From Plectosphaerella cucumerina (Eukaryota; Ascomycota; Sordariomycetes; Glomerellales; Plectosphaerellaceae), in the NCBI GenBank assembly GCA_020746995.1, contig JAGPXD010000004.1, forward strand, positions 3,472,001 to 3,536,000: a stretch of DNA of 64,000 nt, in the 5' to 3' direction. The translations under genes were made by a program, and so were the position numbers. Shown piece by piece: positions 20,789-31,543 of the stretch (position 1 is its first letter; each line of letters starts with the position of its first letter). The notes under the pieces are model-generated. The model saw nothing but the letters and a program-made list of their open reading frames with translations, was not told where the DNA came from and ran no database searches.

Positions 20789-21440
20789 CTACAGCGTCCG
20801 GAAGTTCTGGCTCATGACCAGCCAGCGACGCATGCCCTTGGGCGGGTTCCTTCCAAACGTATCCCAGTTCGGCACTAGCACAAACGTCTCATTGAACGTC
20901 TTTGCCGGCGCGTCGCGTCCACGACCATAGTACACCCGGCCCGTGACCTGCATCAGGACACTGCACTTTGCGCCCGTCTTGTCCTTCGCCTCGAGGACGG
21001 CGGGGGGCGCGGCGATGTTGAAGTCAGGGTTGAGGACGTGGGCGTCGTACGCTTCGATCTCGTAGCGGACCTGCGGGAGGGTGGCGTCGCGGGGCGTGGA
21101 GGAGGAGGATGCGGCGGGGCCGGTGGGCGGGCGGGCGGCGGTCTCGTCGTCGATGTAGTTGTCTTCGAGGAGCTTGGCAAAGTCGGCGACGGAGGTCATG
21201 TGGAGGCCGTTGATGGAGATGTCGGGGGTGTGGGCGGAGTAGGCTTTTGAGGCAGAGATGTAGAAGGCGGGGAGGGAGGCGGTGGGACGGCGGCGGTTGA
21301 TGGCGTCGTAGTAGGCGTCCATGAAGATCTTTGCGGCTGGGGGGGAGGAAGTTAGTGAGGGATGGGAGGGGGGAGGTTGGGAGGGGAGGGTTACTGTCGG
21401 CTGCTTGTTTGATCTGGACTTCGGGAGTGGGAAGGGCCAT
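20789..21440 (-). CDS. NTF2-like domain protein, possibly the p15/Mtr2-type mRNA export cofactor
   Basis: Exons 21440-21395 and 21336-20789 (58-nt intron with a CTAAC branch site) give 197 aa. It starts MALPTPEVQIKQAAD and goes directly into a cone-shaped NTF2 fold pattern: an N-terminal helix (AKIFMDAYYDAINRRR), strands around FYISASKAYS and INGLHMTSVADFAKLL, and a C-terminal sheet SVLMQVTGRVYYGRG then FNETFVLVPNWDTFG. The SVLMQVTGxV and FxETFVLxPN strands are the usual end of NTF2 domains used for heterodimer formation. The Ser/Pro/Thr-rich insert (about residues 95-110) is low complexity. By fold and size it fits the p15/NXT1 or Mtr2 partner of the mRNA exporter Mex67; assignment within the NTF2-like group is inference. 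It shares a 330 bp divergent promoter with the Met-tRNA synthetase gene. Confidence 0.78.
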
Positions 21441-21770
21441 GGTTGCGAGGTTGATGCCTTGGGGGCTATGGGTAGAGCTTGTGGTACGGGAGGCAGCTCG
21501 AGTGGCAAGTGAGGGTGTGGTTGTGGTAGGCGGCGGTGTGTTGCGACGGGGGATGATGCTGGAGATGGTCGAGGCGGGACGCGATTCATCGTCGGCGCAA
21601 AAGTTCGAGGGGCATGTTGATAAGAGCTCCGCGTACAGTTATCACACAGTGCACGTGACGCCGACAGAAAGTCGTCAGACATCCCGTCCAGCTCAAGCGT
21701 CTCCCATCTCCTCGACAGACCAGCTTCGGCCAGAACCACCTCGCCCTCCGATACTCGACCCATGTAATCA
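21441..21770. promoter_or_regulatory. Divergent promoter, NTF2-like protein / mitochondrial MetRS
   Basis: 330 bp between two opposite start codons. No TATAAA in either direction. A sequence around 21640-21662 contains GTGCACGTGACG, an E-box-like CACGTG core. Function is not established. Confidence 0.4.
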
Positions 21771-23576
21771 ATGGTGCCTCGAGCAGCCTTCCCGAGGCCA
21801 TTGAGGCTGTCGGCCGCCCGCAGCCTCGGACGCCAGCCCGCCCGGCCGTCCTGGGTGTGTCCCTCCTGCAGCTATGCACCATCCTCCCAGACACGGCGGG
21901 CCATGAGCTCTGCCTCGACGACCCCCTCGAAGCCATTCTACGTCACCACGCCCATCTTCTACGTCAATGCTTGTGAGCATGCACTCCTTTCTTCTCAGCC
22001 TACCCTCCGCTGACCTTCAGCCCCCCACGTGGGCCACATGTACACCATGATGCTTGCCGACAGTATCAAGCGCTGGCAGACGCTCCGAGGGCGCAAGGCC
22101 ATCCTCCTGACCGGCACCGACGAGCACGGAATGAAGGTGCAGCGCGCCGCGGCACAACAAGGCGTATCAGCCAAGGAACTATGCGACACCAACTCCCAAA
22201 AGTTCCGCGACCTCGCCCTCGCGTGTGGCATCGACAACGACATATTCGTGCGCACGACCGACCCCGATCACCTGCAGGCCGTGCAGCACTTCTGGTACCT
22301 CCTACGCGAGGGCGGGCACATCTACGAGACGACGCATAGCGGGTGGTATTGCGTCAGCGACGAGTGCTTCTACGCCGAGGACGAGATCGAGCGCACCGTC
22401 GTCCCTCTGACTGGACGCACCATCATGGCCTCGGTCGCGTCGGGCAACGAGGTCGAGTGGATCGAGGAGAAGAACTACCACTTCCGCATGACGGCTTTCC
22501 GTGAACAGCTGCTGCGCTTCTACGAGGAGAACCCCGACTGGATCCTGCCGCGGACGCGTATGGCTGAGGTCGTGCACTGGGTCACCAACAACCTCGAGGA
22601 CCTGTCCGTGTCGCGGCCCGCGTCGCGCCTTGACTGGGGCATCCGCGTGCCCGACGACCCGTCGCAGACCATCTACGTCTGGGTTGACGCCCTCATCAAC
22701 TACATCACAAAAGCCGGCTTCCCCAATTGGGCCCCCGGCGACCCGGAGAAGGATAAGGGCGGCTGGCCGGCTGATGTGCAGGTCATCGGCAAGGATATTC
22801 TGCGCTTCCACGGGGTATACTGGCCTGCACTGCTGATGGCCGTGGGCATCGAGCCGCCGAAGCAGCTGCTCTCGCACGCGCACTGGACTCTGGGGAAGAA
22901 GAAGATGTCGAAATCGCTCGGCAACGTCGTCAACCCTTTTTTCGCAGTCGAGCGGTGGGGACTTGACGCCATGCGGTACTTCATGCTGCGCGACGGCGGT
23001 ATTGAGAATGACGCTGATTATGAGAACTCGCTCATCTTCGCGCGGTATGAGAAGGATTTGCAGTCGACTATTGGTAACACGCTGGGGCGCGTCACGCGGT
23101 CGAGCAAGTGGAAGCTTGCCGATGCTGTGGCACACGCTCGCACGCAGGGCCTTGTAAGATCGGAAGGTCCGCACTCCCGGCTCATCGGGCTCGTCGAGGC
23201 CGCGGCGCCGTCCATGACCGCCGCGATGGAGGAGCGTGTGAACCCCAGCGCGGCCATCCAGGTTGCGCTGGAACTGCTTGTCGAGGCGAACAAGTACATC
23301 ACGGTGGCGGAGCCGTGGAACATGAAGGACGTGGGCAAGCGAGATGCGGCCATCTATCATACAGCCGAGGCGCTGCGTGTGGCGGCTATTCTGCTGCAGC
23401 CGTTCATGCCGGGGAAGATGAGCCAGATGCTGGACATCCTGGGCGTGGCTGAGGGCGCGAGGACGTTTGAGCACGCTGGGCTGGGTCGCGACTTGGAGTA
23501 TGGCAAGAAGAAGGAAGAGCCGGGGAGGAAGGGCAAGTGGACGACACTGTTCCCGCCGCCGGCTGCTGAGGATTAG
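21771..23576 (+). CDS. MSM1: Mitochondrial methionyl-tRNA synthetase
   Basis: Exons 21771-21972 and 22021-23576 (48-nt intron) give 585 aa, close to yeast Msm1 (575). The N-terminal 45 residues are rich in Arg, Ser and Ala with few acidic residues, as expected for a mitochondrial presequence. Class I synthetase signatures follow: YVTTPIFYVN, PHVGHMYT (the HIGH equivalent, just after the intron), LLTGTDEHGMKV, and KMSKS at about residues 362-366 in KKKMSKSLGNVV. There is no C-terminal tRNA-binding EMAP domain, unlike the cytosolic enzyme. It charges mitochondrial tRNA-Met for organellar translation. A second in-frame ATG (MSSAST, about residue 45) could produce a form without the presequence. 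The acetyltransferase gene follows 230 bp downstream on the same strand. Confidence 0.94.
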
Positions 23577-23806
23577 CGGGAAATGTCTGGGATATGTACG
23601 GAGAAGTGTATGGTGAGATGTACAATATTGTTTGAATGGTCCGAGCTGGACAAGCGCGATGTAGGACTTGTATGAATGAGAGATGTGGTTGATGGAGACG
23701 TCTTGCTTGTAGTATCTTCAGCCCCTGAGCCACGACTCGGCCAATGACTCTGACCCGCTCAATTTTCCCTCATGCAACCCACAACAAGATCGGACTGCAC
23801 GACAGC

Positions 23807-24581
23807 ATGAGGGTGAATGAGTACATCGGTGAGCCTCATACACATCTTTTGATGCCACGCTTGATTCTGACCTCTCAGCAATTGCGGCCTCGCGGGTGAC
23901 GCTCGTCCCGTACGAGGCCCGCCACGTGGAAAAGTACCACCGTTGGATGAGCGACCCGGTACGAAGCCGGCCCTTCATACTCGAACGACGACTAACACCA
24001 CCCAGGATATCCAAGCAGCCACCGCCTCGGAGCCGATGACCCTCCAAGAGGAGTACGAGAACCAGGCCTCGTGGCGCTCCTCCCACGACAAACTGACCTT
24101 CATCCTTTGCGAACCCGTCACCTCAAACCCCGAGGCTGTGTCAGCAGGCGACGTGGACGCCGAGGACCGCATGATCGGCGACGTCAACCTCTTCCTCTAC
24201 CCCTCCGACGACGGAGACGACTACGTCGGCGAGATCGACGTCATGGTCGCTGAGACAAAGCACAGAGGCAAGGGCGTGGGATTCGGCGCCGTCACGGCAT
24301 TGATGGAGTATGTCCACCGCAACGTTGACGCGATCCTGGAAGAGTTCGCCGCCGGGGGAGGGCATACAGGCAAGCCTGTTCTGATGGGGTTGATGGCCAA
24401 GATTAACGAGAGCAATGGGAAGAGTGTGGCGTTGTTTAAGCGCGTGGGATTCGTGCAGAAGGGGGGCGTTAATTATTTTGGGGAGCTGGAGATGGTGTTG
24501 GATGATTTTGGGAGGGTGATGGAGGGAGGCAGCTTGGCATGGAGAGGGGAGGCGTATCGGGAGGTTAGGTATGAGCGGTAG
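23807..24581 (+). CDS. NAT9: NAT9-type GNAT N-acetyltransferase
   Basis: Three exons: 23807-23828 (22 nt), 23879-23958 and 24006-24581; 225 aa. The N-terminus MRVNEYIAIAASRVTLVPYEARHVEKYHRWM matches the start of eukaryotic NAT9 proteins (piece by piece: VTLVPY, HVxKYHxWM). EIDVMVAET followed by HRGKGVGFGAV is the acetyl-CoA pyrophosphate-binding loop (R/Q-x-x-G-x-G). INESNGKSVALFKRVGF is the C-terminal GNAT helix-strand. NAT9 family members acetylate protein N-termini or stabilise microtubules in animals; the fungal role is unknown. The first exon is so short that an automatic start could be misplaced. The stop is only 66 bp from the convergent serine dehydratase stop. Confidence 0.9.
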
Positions 24582-24647
24582 AAGAAGATCAAAATCGTTG
24601 CTTTATAATGCCGTCTATGTTCCATTTCTATGTGTATTTCCTCCCGG

Positions 24648-25746
24648 TTACCACTCGACCAGCGAGCTGTAGGTCTGTCTGTACCCCTCGAGCACGGAGA
24701 TGTTGACGTTTGAACCGCCGCAGACGACGAGGACGACGCTGCGCCGGCTCCATTCTTCGTCACTCAGACCAGCGCCCAGGACGCGGCGCAAGTCGCCGTT
24801 GTAAGCTGTCGCAATAGTGGCGCCGCACGCGGGCTCGACGACGAAACGTGCATCGTCAGCGAAGCGCACACAGGCCGTGGCAGCCTCTGCATCGGATACG
24901 ACAACACCCTCAAGAGCGGCCGGGGGTCCGTCGGCGGGAGCGGGCTTCCCGCCGAGACGGGCCTTGCGCTTGGCCCAGTCCCACGTCTTGTCCGAGACGT
25001 GTGTGCATCCTAGACTCGTAGCGATGGACGTGATGCCTGGGATGGTGACGTGCTCTCCTGCGAGGATGCTGGCGTTCAGGCTATCCGCGCCCTGTGTCTC
25101 AACAGCAACAACAGCAGGGCGAGGGCCGGAGGACCACTCCTCAACACCCTGCATCAGGCCGTTGAGCAAGCCTCCACCACCGACCGACGCAACGATAGCA
25201 TGCAAGTCCGAGGGAGCTTGAGCCTCAATCTCACGAACCATGGAGGAATGCCCATCCCAAACATGGGGGTGATCAAAAGGCGGCACGTAAACGGCATGCT
25301 CGTCCTCCGCCATAAGTACATCCCTCATATGCGTGTCACATGCCTTCCAATCCGCGCCTGCGACGACCACCCGTGCGCCGAGGGCGCGAAGACGATCGAG
25401 AACAACAGCCGGAGCGGTGACGGGTGTGACGATCGTGCAAGGGCGGGAGAGGGCGATGGCGGCGTGGGCGCAAGCGAGGCCGGCGTTGCCGCCGGAGGAG
25501 CAGTAGAAGTGGGCGTTGGGGGTGGCGGCGAGGGAGACGAGGTTGCCGACGCCGCGGGATTTGAAGGATCCTGAGGGCTGGAGGTTTTCGAGCTTGAGGA
25601 GGATGGTGCTGGGGGAGGGTTAGGATGGGATTTGGAAGGGGGAGGGGAGGGACGACGGACCAGCCTGCTGCGCGGGAGAGTTCGGGGGAGGGGATGAGGG
25701 GAGTTTCGATCCAGGGACGTTTGGCTGGGGGAGTGGCGGAACCCAT
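24648..25746 (-). CDS. L-serine/threonine dehydratase-like PLP enzyme
   Basis: Exons 25746-25661 and 25608-24648 (52-nt intron with donor GTCCGT) give 348 aa. It is a fold-type II PLP enzyme: the Schiff-base lysine is in PSGSFKSRG (about Lys45), the phosphate cradle SVGGGGLLNGL is present, and the C-terminal VVCGGSNVN contacts the cofactor ring. The short length and absence of an ACT regulatory domain match catabolic L-serine dehydratases (Cha1/SDS type) that convert serine or threonine to pyruvate or 2-oxobutyrate and ammonia. The join restores RAAGCTILLKLENLQ across the intron. Distinguishing serine dehydratase from threonine dehydratase or serine racemase is not possible here. It is probably cytosolic, since the N-terminus MGSATPPAKRPWIETP shows no targeting signal. 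Confidence 0.9.
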
Positions 25747-27349
25747 TGTGATGATGGTGGTGTTGAAGGTGAAGGAAGATTGATGGTGAATGAACTTGAA
25801 GCGCGGATGGAGTCCCACTTTGTCGTACTGGCGGGGTATTTCCGTGATGATTTCGACAACGCGGGGTACTTGTAGGTACACGACAGGAAATAGGAATTTG
25901 CAAAGATCGATGATTGATATTTTCCCATCCAAATACTGGATATTCGTCTCCTTTTATCGAAGATGGAAGATCGTGGCGCTAGAAGCTTCCCGAACGCCAA
26001 GATGGAAGCCAGTGTAGTCACACGAGGCCGAAGGGCGTTTACATGTCGAGAGGTGGGGTCAATGTCCAAAAGTTCCCGTCAGCGTGGTGCCCGGGCGCGG
26101 GAATTCAGGGGTCGTAGTGCATGATGGATCGGCCTGGATCGCTGGGGAGGGAAGGTGGTTTTGTTCGCTAGGGGGTGTGGGGGCGGAACTTTTTTGGTGG
26201 TGATGATTGGAGATGGGGCTTGGTGTTTAGGGGTCGGCAGACGCAGAAACACCAGAGATGATTGATTGCCGGGTTGAGTGTGACTATTGCGATGTGGCAG
26301 TTCTACATACCTATCTGGTGTTCAGAGCACGGCAAAAAAACAATTTGTCTTAAGGCAAGATGCAAATTTGTTTAGTTTAGGAGATAAATGTTGAACATGA
26401 TAAATTCTTGACTCTTCAGCAAACGTGACGTGCGAGTAGAAGAAAGGATGCAGCCAGGCCTCCGCGAGGGATCATTCCGTCGGCTCAGGGAAGTATGCCG
26501 GTAAAAAATGGTATTCTCGTTGTGTAGGAAAACGTACATTGTGTGCCAACGACACAACTGCCAGAAAGGTAAATACCTTCAAGTCGGTAGCCTAGGTAGT
26601 TCATGTGAATTTGACCATATTGTCACTTCCCCAATAAAAGCTACCATGAGAGAATTCCGCGTGACACATCAAGAGACAGAGGCAACTTGAGGCAATCTGA
26701 TTCGGACCAGTTCCTTCCCAGACTTGGTTGGCACAGTCCAACACAGTCGACAACCCAATCCACACAAGAAAATTCGTTCCTTCCGTCTAGGACCCTAGCA
26801 GCGAAGCTGGAGCTCTACTACGCAAGCACTGCAAGGGCTCATTAAACTTCTTCTCGATCAACCTTCAACTCACTCTTGAGATACTCCCGTCTCTGCCCCC
26901 AAACACACCTCACGATCAGTTTCCGAGCTTGTCCTTTCGGACTTCTTCGGTGTCTGGGATTCTCAACATCTCCAAACCCAAGATCTCTTTCCCTCTGAGA
27001 AACTTCAAGTCCGGGAAGTTCAGAGAACCAACATTCAAGGCAAGTGCCTACCTTCCGCCTTCCACAACGAAGCTGCCAGGACAGATTCCTTCCTCCAAGT
27101 CGTCTTCAGCTGCCCGGAAACGAACCCTTCAAGGCTACTCACACAAAGGTCAAGTCATCAAATCCTCCCACACATGCTACACCTCCGGTGAGCAGACAAG
27201 AACAGCAGCATCCAGCTCCCAACGCACCTACACTTGGGGATCTTGATCATCTCCGCATCCATCTCTACCATTTACAACATCTACATACCCGTCCAAAGAA
27301 TATCTTCCAAGAACCCTCTCACAGCTGCCCCCAGCAAGAACCAGGCAAC
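25747..27349. other. 1.6 kb divergent intergenic region with an AT-rich core
   Basis: Lies between the serine dehydratase and F-box-like genes. About 26300-26700 is markedly AT-richer than the surroundings and holds only short frames. The last 500 bp before 27350 are an open, pyrimidine-rich leader in the same frame as the downstream protein but without an ATG, and contain possible splice sites. No transposon motifs were recognised. Confidence 0.5.
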
Positions 27350-29095
27350 ATGCCTCGACAGAAGAGGAAAAACCCAGCCGTCTGGGAAGAAGGCTCCGAC
27401 GTCGAGCTCGAGATGCCTGGCCCGGCGCAAGAGAATCAAGCTGACAGACCATTCCCTCCTACCGTCACCCGCCTCTGGAAAACGTACCATGCAGAGATGG
27501 AGACTTTCAAAGTACAGCACGCCATCCTCGAAGAGCAAAAGGAGAAGCAGAGGAAGAAGGACCGCAAGCGACGCCGCAAGGAGAGGGCTGCTGAGAGGGA
27601 GAAGAAGATGGCTGCCGAAGTCGCAGAGCGCAATGCTATGAGAGAAGCGGCCAAGATTGAGAGAAAGAAGAAAAAGGACGAAGAGGATGCCGCCAAAGAG
27701 GAGCGCAAGGCCGCCAGAGCTGCCAAAGCTGCAGCGAACAAGGCCGAGAAGGAAGCCAAACGTCTTGCGAGGGCTGTCAAGGCCGCTGCGAAGGCTGCGA
27801 AAGACAATGACGAGGATGAGGACGACCAACAAGACGAGGAGGATGACGAGACCGTGTCTGAGACGGAGGATGAGCGACCTGCTCCCGTCAAACGAGCCCC
27901 CATTCTACGACCGGCCAAGCGCCTCAAGACTGGCCCCTTCATCGACGAGTCGGAGTCGGAGACCGAGACAGAGGCAGAGCCCCGGCGTCCAACCCGTCTT
28001 CCCGCCTTCCTCCGTCTGCCCCTCGAGATCAGGGAGCAGATCTATATCTACCTCCTCGCCCCAGATACCGACTCTCGTCTCAGGGTCCAGGTCTGCAACG
28101 GATGGACAGAGCCCCTTCTGGGCCGCGCCCATCGTCAACTTCGTTCCCAGTTGCACCCGGCGATCATGAGGGTCAACTCGCAGATCGCAGACGAGTGCAT
28201 ACAAGTCCTATACGGACGTAACGAATTCGAATACTGCCTCCGCGACCCGAGCACAGAGTCGGCCGAGGCTCAGGAGGACGAGGAGGCCGCGGAAGCCGCC
28301 GAGGAGATTACCGACGCCGACGACGCTGACGACGACTTTGAGGGCACAGAGTATGAGTCTGAGACGGAGTCCGATGACGACTACGAGGAGCCTGAACCTC
28401 GCCATAAGACTCGTACCGCCCGTCGCCAACCCGCCAGCCAGCCCGCCGCAGCCGTCACGCGCGCCGCTGCCGCTCCCTACGATGCCTTCGACCCTTCCGT
28501 CCGCATTAACGTCCGCAAGTTCGGCCATCACTACCGCCGCATCCGCATCCGCGCCGAGCCAGGCCGTTCATCCCCAGCCTACCGCACCGCCATGGCCCAA
28601 GCCATCCGCGTCTTCACAGCCCTCGAGCCCCGCCGCGCGCGCCTTCACACCCTGACTCTCGAAATCACCCCTCAGCGCGACCCCGACGACGAAAACCACG
28701 TCTCGTTCATCGATTTCTTCGACCCCAAGGGCGAGGTCATCTCCGCCATGCGTCTTCTCCCATGCCAGTTCATCCGTGTCCTCGTACACACCGAGCTGCC
28801 TAGTCCCGAGACCGGCTTGTGCGAGACGGAGATCGTTCTCGACCTCCGTCATGCGGCGAGCATGCGTCGTGCGCGCCGGGGCGAGAGGGACGTCTGGCAG
28901 GGTGATTGTGTTGCGATGGAGGTGAGGCAGAGGAAGGCGACGATGGAGCAGAGACGGATGCTTTCGCTGCAGAAGCTTATTATGCATCAGTGGGAGAAGC
29001 AGGAGTTGTGGGTTGATGAGCTGGGCAGGCCGATTACGAGAGAGCAGTATGAGGTCGAGCTGGCTGAGGCGGAGGATGATTGGTTCTGGGATTGA
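27350..29095 (+). CDS. F-box/2EXR-like protein with a highly charged N-terminal coiled coil
   Basis: One uninterrupted frame of 581 codons. The start is AACAATGCC at 27350; the frame is open further upstream but without an ATG. Residues 1-60 are polar. Residues 60-165 form an exceptionally Lys/Arg/Glu/Ala-rich heptad region (EKQRKKDRKRRRKE, KAARAAKAAANKAEKE). An acidic tract (DNDEDEDDQQDEEDDE) follows. Around residue 218 comes LPAFLRLPLEIREQIYIYLL, the start of the fungal F-box/2EXR module. A further acidic Glu/Asp insert (about 300-345) and a globular C-terminal half (residues 385-580) complete it. Basic patches suggest nuclear location. F-box-like proteins of this type are numerous in these fungi and mostly uncharacterised, so no function is assigned. 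Confidence 0.85.
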   Translation: MPRQKRKNPAVWEEGSDVELEMPGPAQENQADRPFPPTVTRLWKTYHAEMETFKVQHAILEEQKEKQRKKDRKRRRKERAAEREKKMAAEVAERNAMREAAKIERKKKKDEEDAAKEERKAARAAKAAANKAEKEAKRLARAVKAAAKAAKDNDEDEDDQQDEEDDETVSETEDERPAPVKRAPILRPAKRLKTGPFIDESESETETEAEPRRPTRLPAFLRLPLEIREQIYIYLLAPDTDSRLRVQVCNGWTEPLLGRAHRQLRSQLHPAIMRVNSQIADECIQVLYGRNEFEYCLRDPSTESAEAQEDEEAAEAAEEITDADDADDDFEGTEYESETESDDDYEEPEPRHKTRTARRQPASQPAAAVTRAAAAPYDAFDPSVRINVRKFGHHYRRIRIRAEPGRSSPAYRTAMAQAIRVFTALEPRRARLHTLTLEITPQRDPDDENHVSFIDFFDPKGEVISAMRLLPCQFIRVLVHTELPSPETGLCETEIVLDLRHAASMRRARRGERDVWQGDCVAMEVRQRKATMEQRRMLSLQKLIMHQWEKQELWVDELGRPITREQYEVELAEAEDDWFWD

Positions 29096-29309
29096 TTTGG
29101 GAGGACATATTCGAATGGTCGGTTCTGGAGGTTGATATGATGGGATGATGTGCCGATGGCTTGGATCTGGGGAGGATGGCGGTATGACTTTGACATGGTA
29201 CACGGAATTTCGAACGGAACAGACAGCGGGATGGATTGGAGAAGCTCACTCGGGGGTATATTGCGCCTGCAAGACTTCGCCTCTCAATAACATGCGCCCT
29301 CACGTCCCG

Positions 29310-30985
29310 TCACGCCGTTGATATCTTAACAATCGACACATCCAGCGTCTCCGTGTCGATCAGCACTACCTCCTTGGTGACGCAGAACGGCGGCACCGTC
29401 ACGAGGCGCACAGTCTGCCCCTCGGGCCCCTCGATGACCTTTGTCGAGAACTCGGGCTGGCATCCTACAAAGTAGACGTGGGGGGTCTCTTTGATGACGA
29501 ATGGCTCGTCCTCTTGGAAGGGGTAGGTCCCTGTATCTCGTCAGTAAGGTGCCTCGCGGGAAAAGGGGCAAGGTATTACGTACAAAGCGTATCCGGGGCG
29601 GTGGGCGCGCTGATCCGCCAGCGGCACATGGCCTCCATCATGCCCAGCCTGTCGTCGCTGTCGACGTACTTGAACACGTCGTCGACATTTTGTCCGCCCG
29701 TGCCCAGCACGCGCCAGCCGTCAATCTCAGCCTCCCATGGGTTCGTCGTGCTGTCAAACCATGCGGGCGGCGCACCAGCCGCTGCCGTCCCTGTCGCAGC
29801 CGGATCCGGCCCCCACTGTCGCGCCCGGGGAAACATGGCGGCATGGATCGCCTGCTGCGGGTAGCTCACGTTGGCCGGGTCCTCGGCGCCCGGGAGCAGC
29901 GTGACGGGCATGGAGGGAAGCAGCTCGGAGAGGAACTCGTCGAAGAGCTGGCTGGGTCGCGGGTTGTACGTCGACGCGTCGTAGCCGTACTTTTTGGCGG
30001 CTGGCTTCTTGTCGGTTGACTCGGCGGGCTTGAGGGCGTCGGCTGTCGAGATGGAGTTACCGGCTACGATGAGCCGGCTGATGCGAGAAACGTCGTGTCG
30101 CGCCGATGGATCCACAGCTTCGCCTAGGAGGTACTCGAGGAGTAGGTCCAGCTCGACGGCGTAAGAGGGGTCGTTGCCGGAGAAGGAGAGGCCCGAGACG
30201 ACGGCGATTTTGCTGCCTTTCGACCGTGTGGGGCCATCGCTCATCTCCTCGTCTCCGTCGGTGCTCTTCCCGCTGGACGCAGGCGGTTTCGTCAGAGACC
30301 ACCGTTCGGGCTGCGGTGCCAGGTCAGGGAACTTGATGTCGATAACCTCGAACTCTCCATTTGCATTTTCCGTGCCCATGATTGCCACGATGCACCCTGT
30401 CACCAGGTGTACTGTCTTGAGCAGGTCGCCCACTAGCTTGACGCGGCCTGACTCGTCCTCCAGCATGACCTCGTCGACGCCATCGTCAGAGTAGTATTTT
30501 TGCGTTGATATCGGGGCAGATAGCCATCGCTAGAGACTGTCAGCAGTTGTTTAAGGGGGGACTTCAGGAGCCTGCAACGTACGTCCTTGGACACGTCCTC
30601 GAGAATGCTCGGCTTCAGGGGCATCTCCATGTAGACAGTGCCTGTGACCCAGCACAGCTCTCCCTGGCGGACATCCAATACCCGATCGACCTTTTTCACG
30701 GCCTCGCCGCCGATGACGGTGCCGTCCCATGTCTCGGACGCAATGGCCTCGACGGCAGGCTTGATCTTGGTCAGACGGAGGTAGTAGATGTCGGCATACT
30801 GTTGCTTGTAGGAGCGGTTGTGTTCGAGGGCGAATGTGTTCAGGGGGTGATATTGGGACGGTGTCCGCTCGACGGGTGCTGTCTCGACATCTCTGTACGC
30901 GGATCAGCTAGGCAGGACTGGGACACAATGCTGGGACTTACGCAGGCTTCTGGAGCAGGCCAGCGACGTCGTCGAGGGTGACCAT
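29310..30985 (-). CDS. POL31: DNA polymerase delta small subunit (POLD2/Pol31/Cdc1)
   Basis: Exons 30985-30942, 30892-30583, 30529-29584 and 29530-29310 give 506 aa. The N-terminal OB region includes HNRSYKQQYADIYYLRL, then GELCWVTGTVYMEM. The inactive calcineurin-like phosphoesterase domain includes KIAVVSGLSF, SRLIVAGNSIS, VTLLPGAEDPANV and the hallmark APTAPDTLWTYPF, which is split by the last intron. The C-terminus contains PHVYFVGCQPEF. It is the structural B-subunit that holds the catalytic subunit of DNA polymerase delta (and Rev3 in Pol zeta) together for lagging-strand synthesis and repair. All introns are 49-53 nt. It is divergent from CAF16 across 558 bp and convergent with the F-box-like gene (214 bp). 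Confidence 0.95.
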
Positions 30986-31543
30986 GGCTACGGGTGGCCT
31001 GGAGTGGCTGTTGTATGGTAGATAGGAATTGACGTCGTGGTCACCAGCTCCTTTGTGCGGAATACCGTGTATGCAGAGGTCGCAGAGATTGAATGGGAGC
31101 TCTGGTTTTGGCGATGGAGGTTGAAGCTTGACCCAGACGCGTGGAGTCGCGACTTTTGGCGTAAAGCACCAGCCAGCTCCAGAAACAAGGGCAGGGGTAC
31201 TGTGGCTAGGGCGGGGTTCAGCAGCCACCGCGGGGTCTTGTGGCGCCCAGCACACCGCTCTCCCGCTGGAACTTCCATCACGTTCAGTGCAGTGCACCGC
31301 TCGGCGGTTCGGGATGCAGCGCGCCCCACGTCTTGGCGGGGACCGGAGTTCACCGCGCGGCGTGAATGTAGCCGTCAGCATATTTCTCCTAGTCGATCAC
31401 GAAACCTCCCCCCTCTTCTTTCTCAAAAGTCCTGAGTCACGAGCGCATTTTCTTCCTTCAATTGCTTCTGCACCCGACTCTAAATCTGCATCGTCAAACC
31501 GTCAAAAGCTTTCCCTAATCAAACCTCATCCCCCTCGCCCACC
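30986..31543. promoter_or_regulatory. Divergent promoter, POL31 / CAF16
   Basis: These 558 bp lie between two start codons, with no TATAAA near either. The CAF16 side ends in a pyrimidine-rich leader (CCCCCTCGCCCACCATG). An MCB-like ACGCGT core at about 31136-31141 could relate to S-phase expression of the polymerase subunit. That link is inference. Confidence 0.45.
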
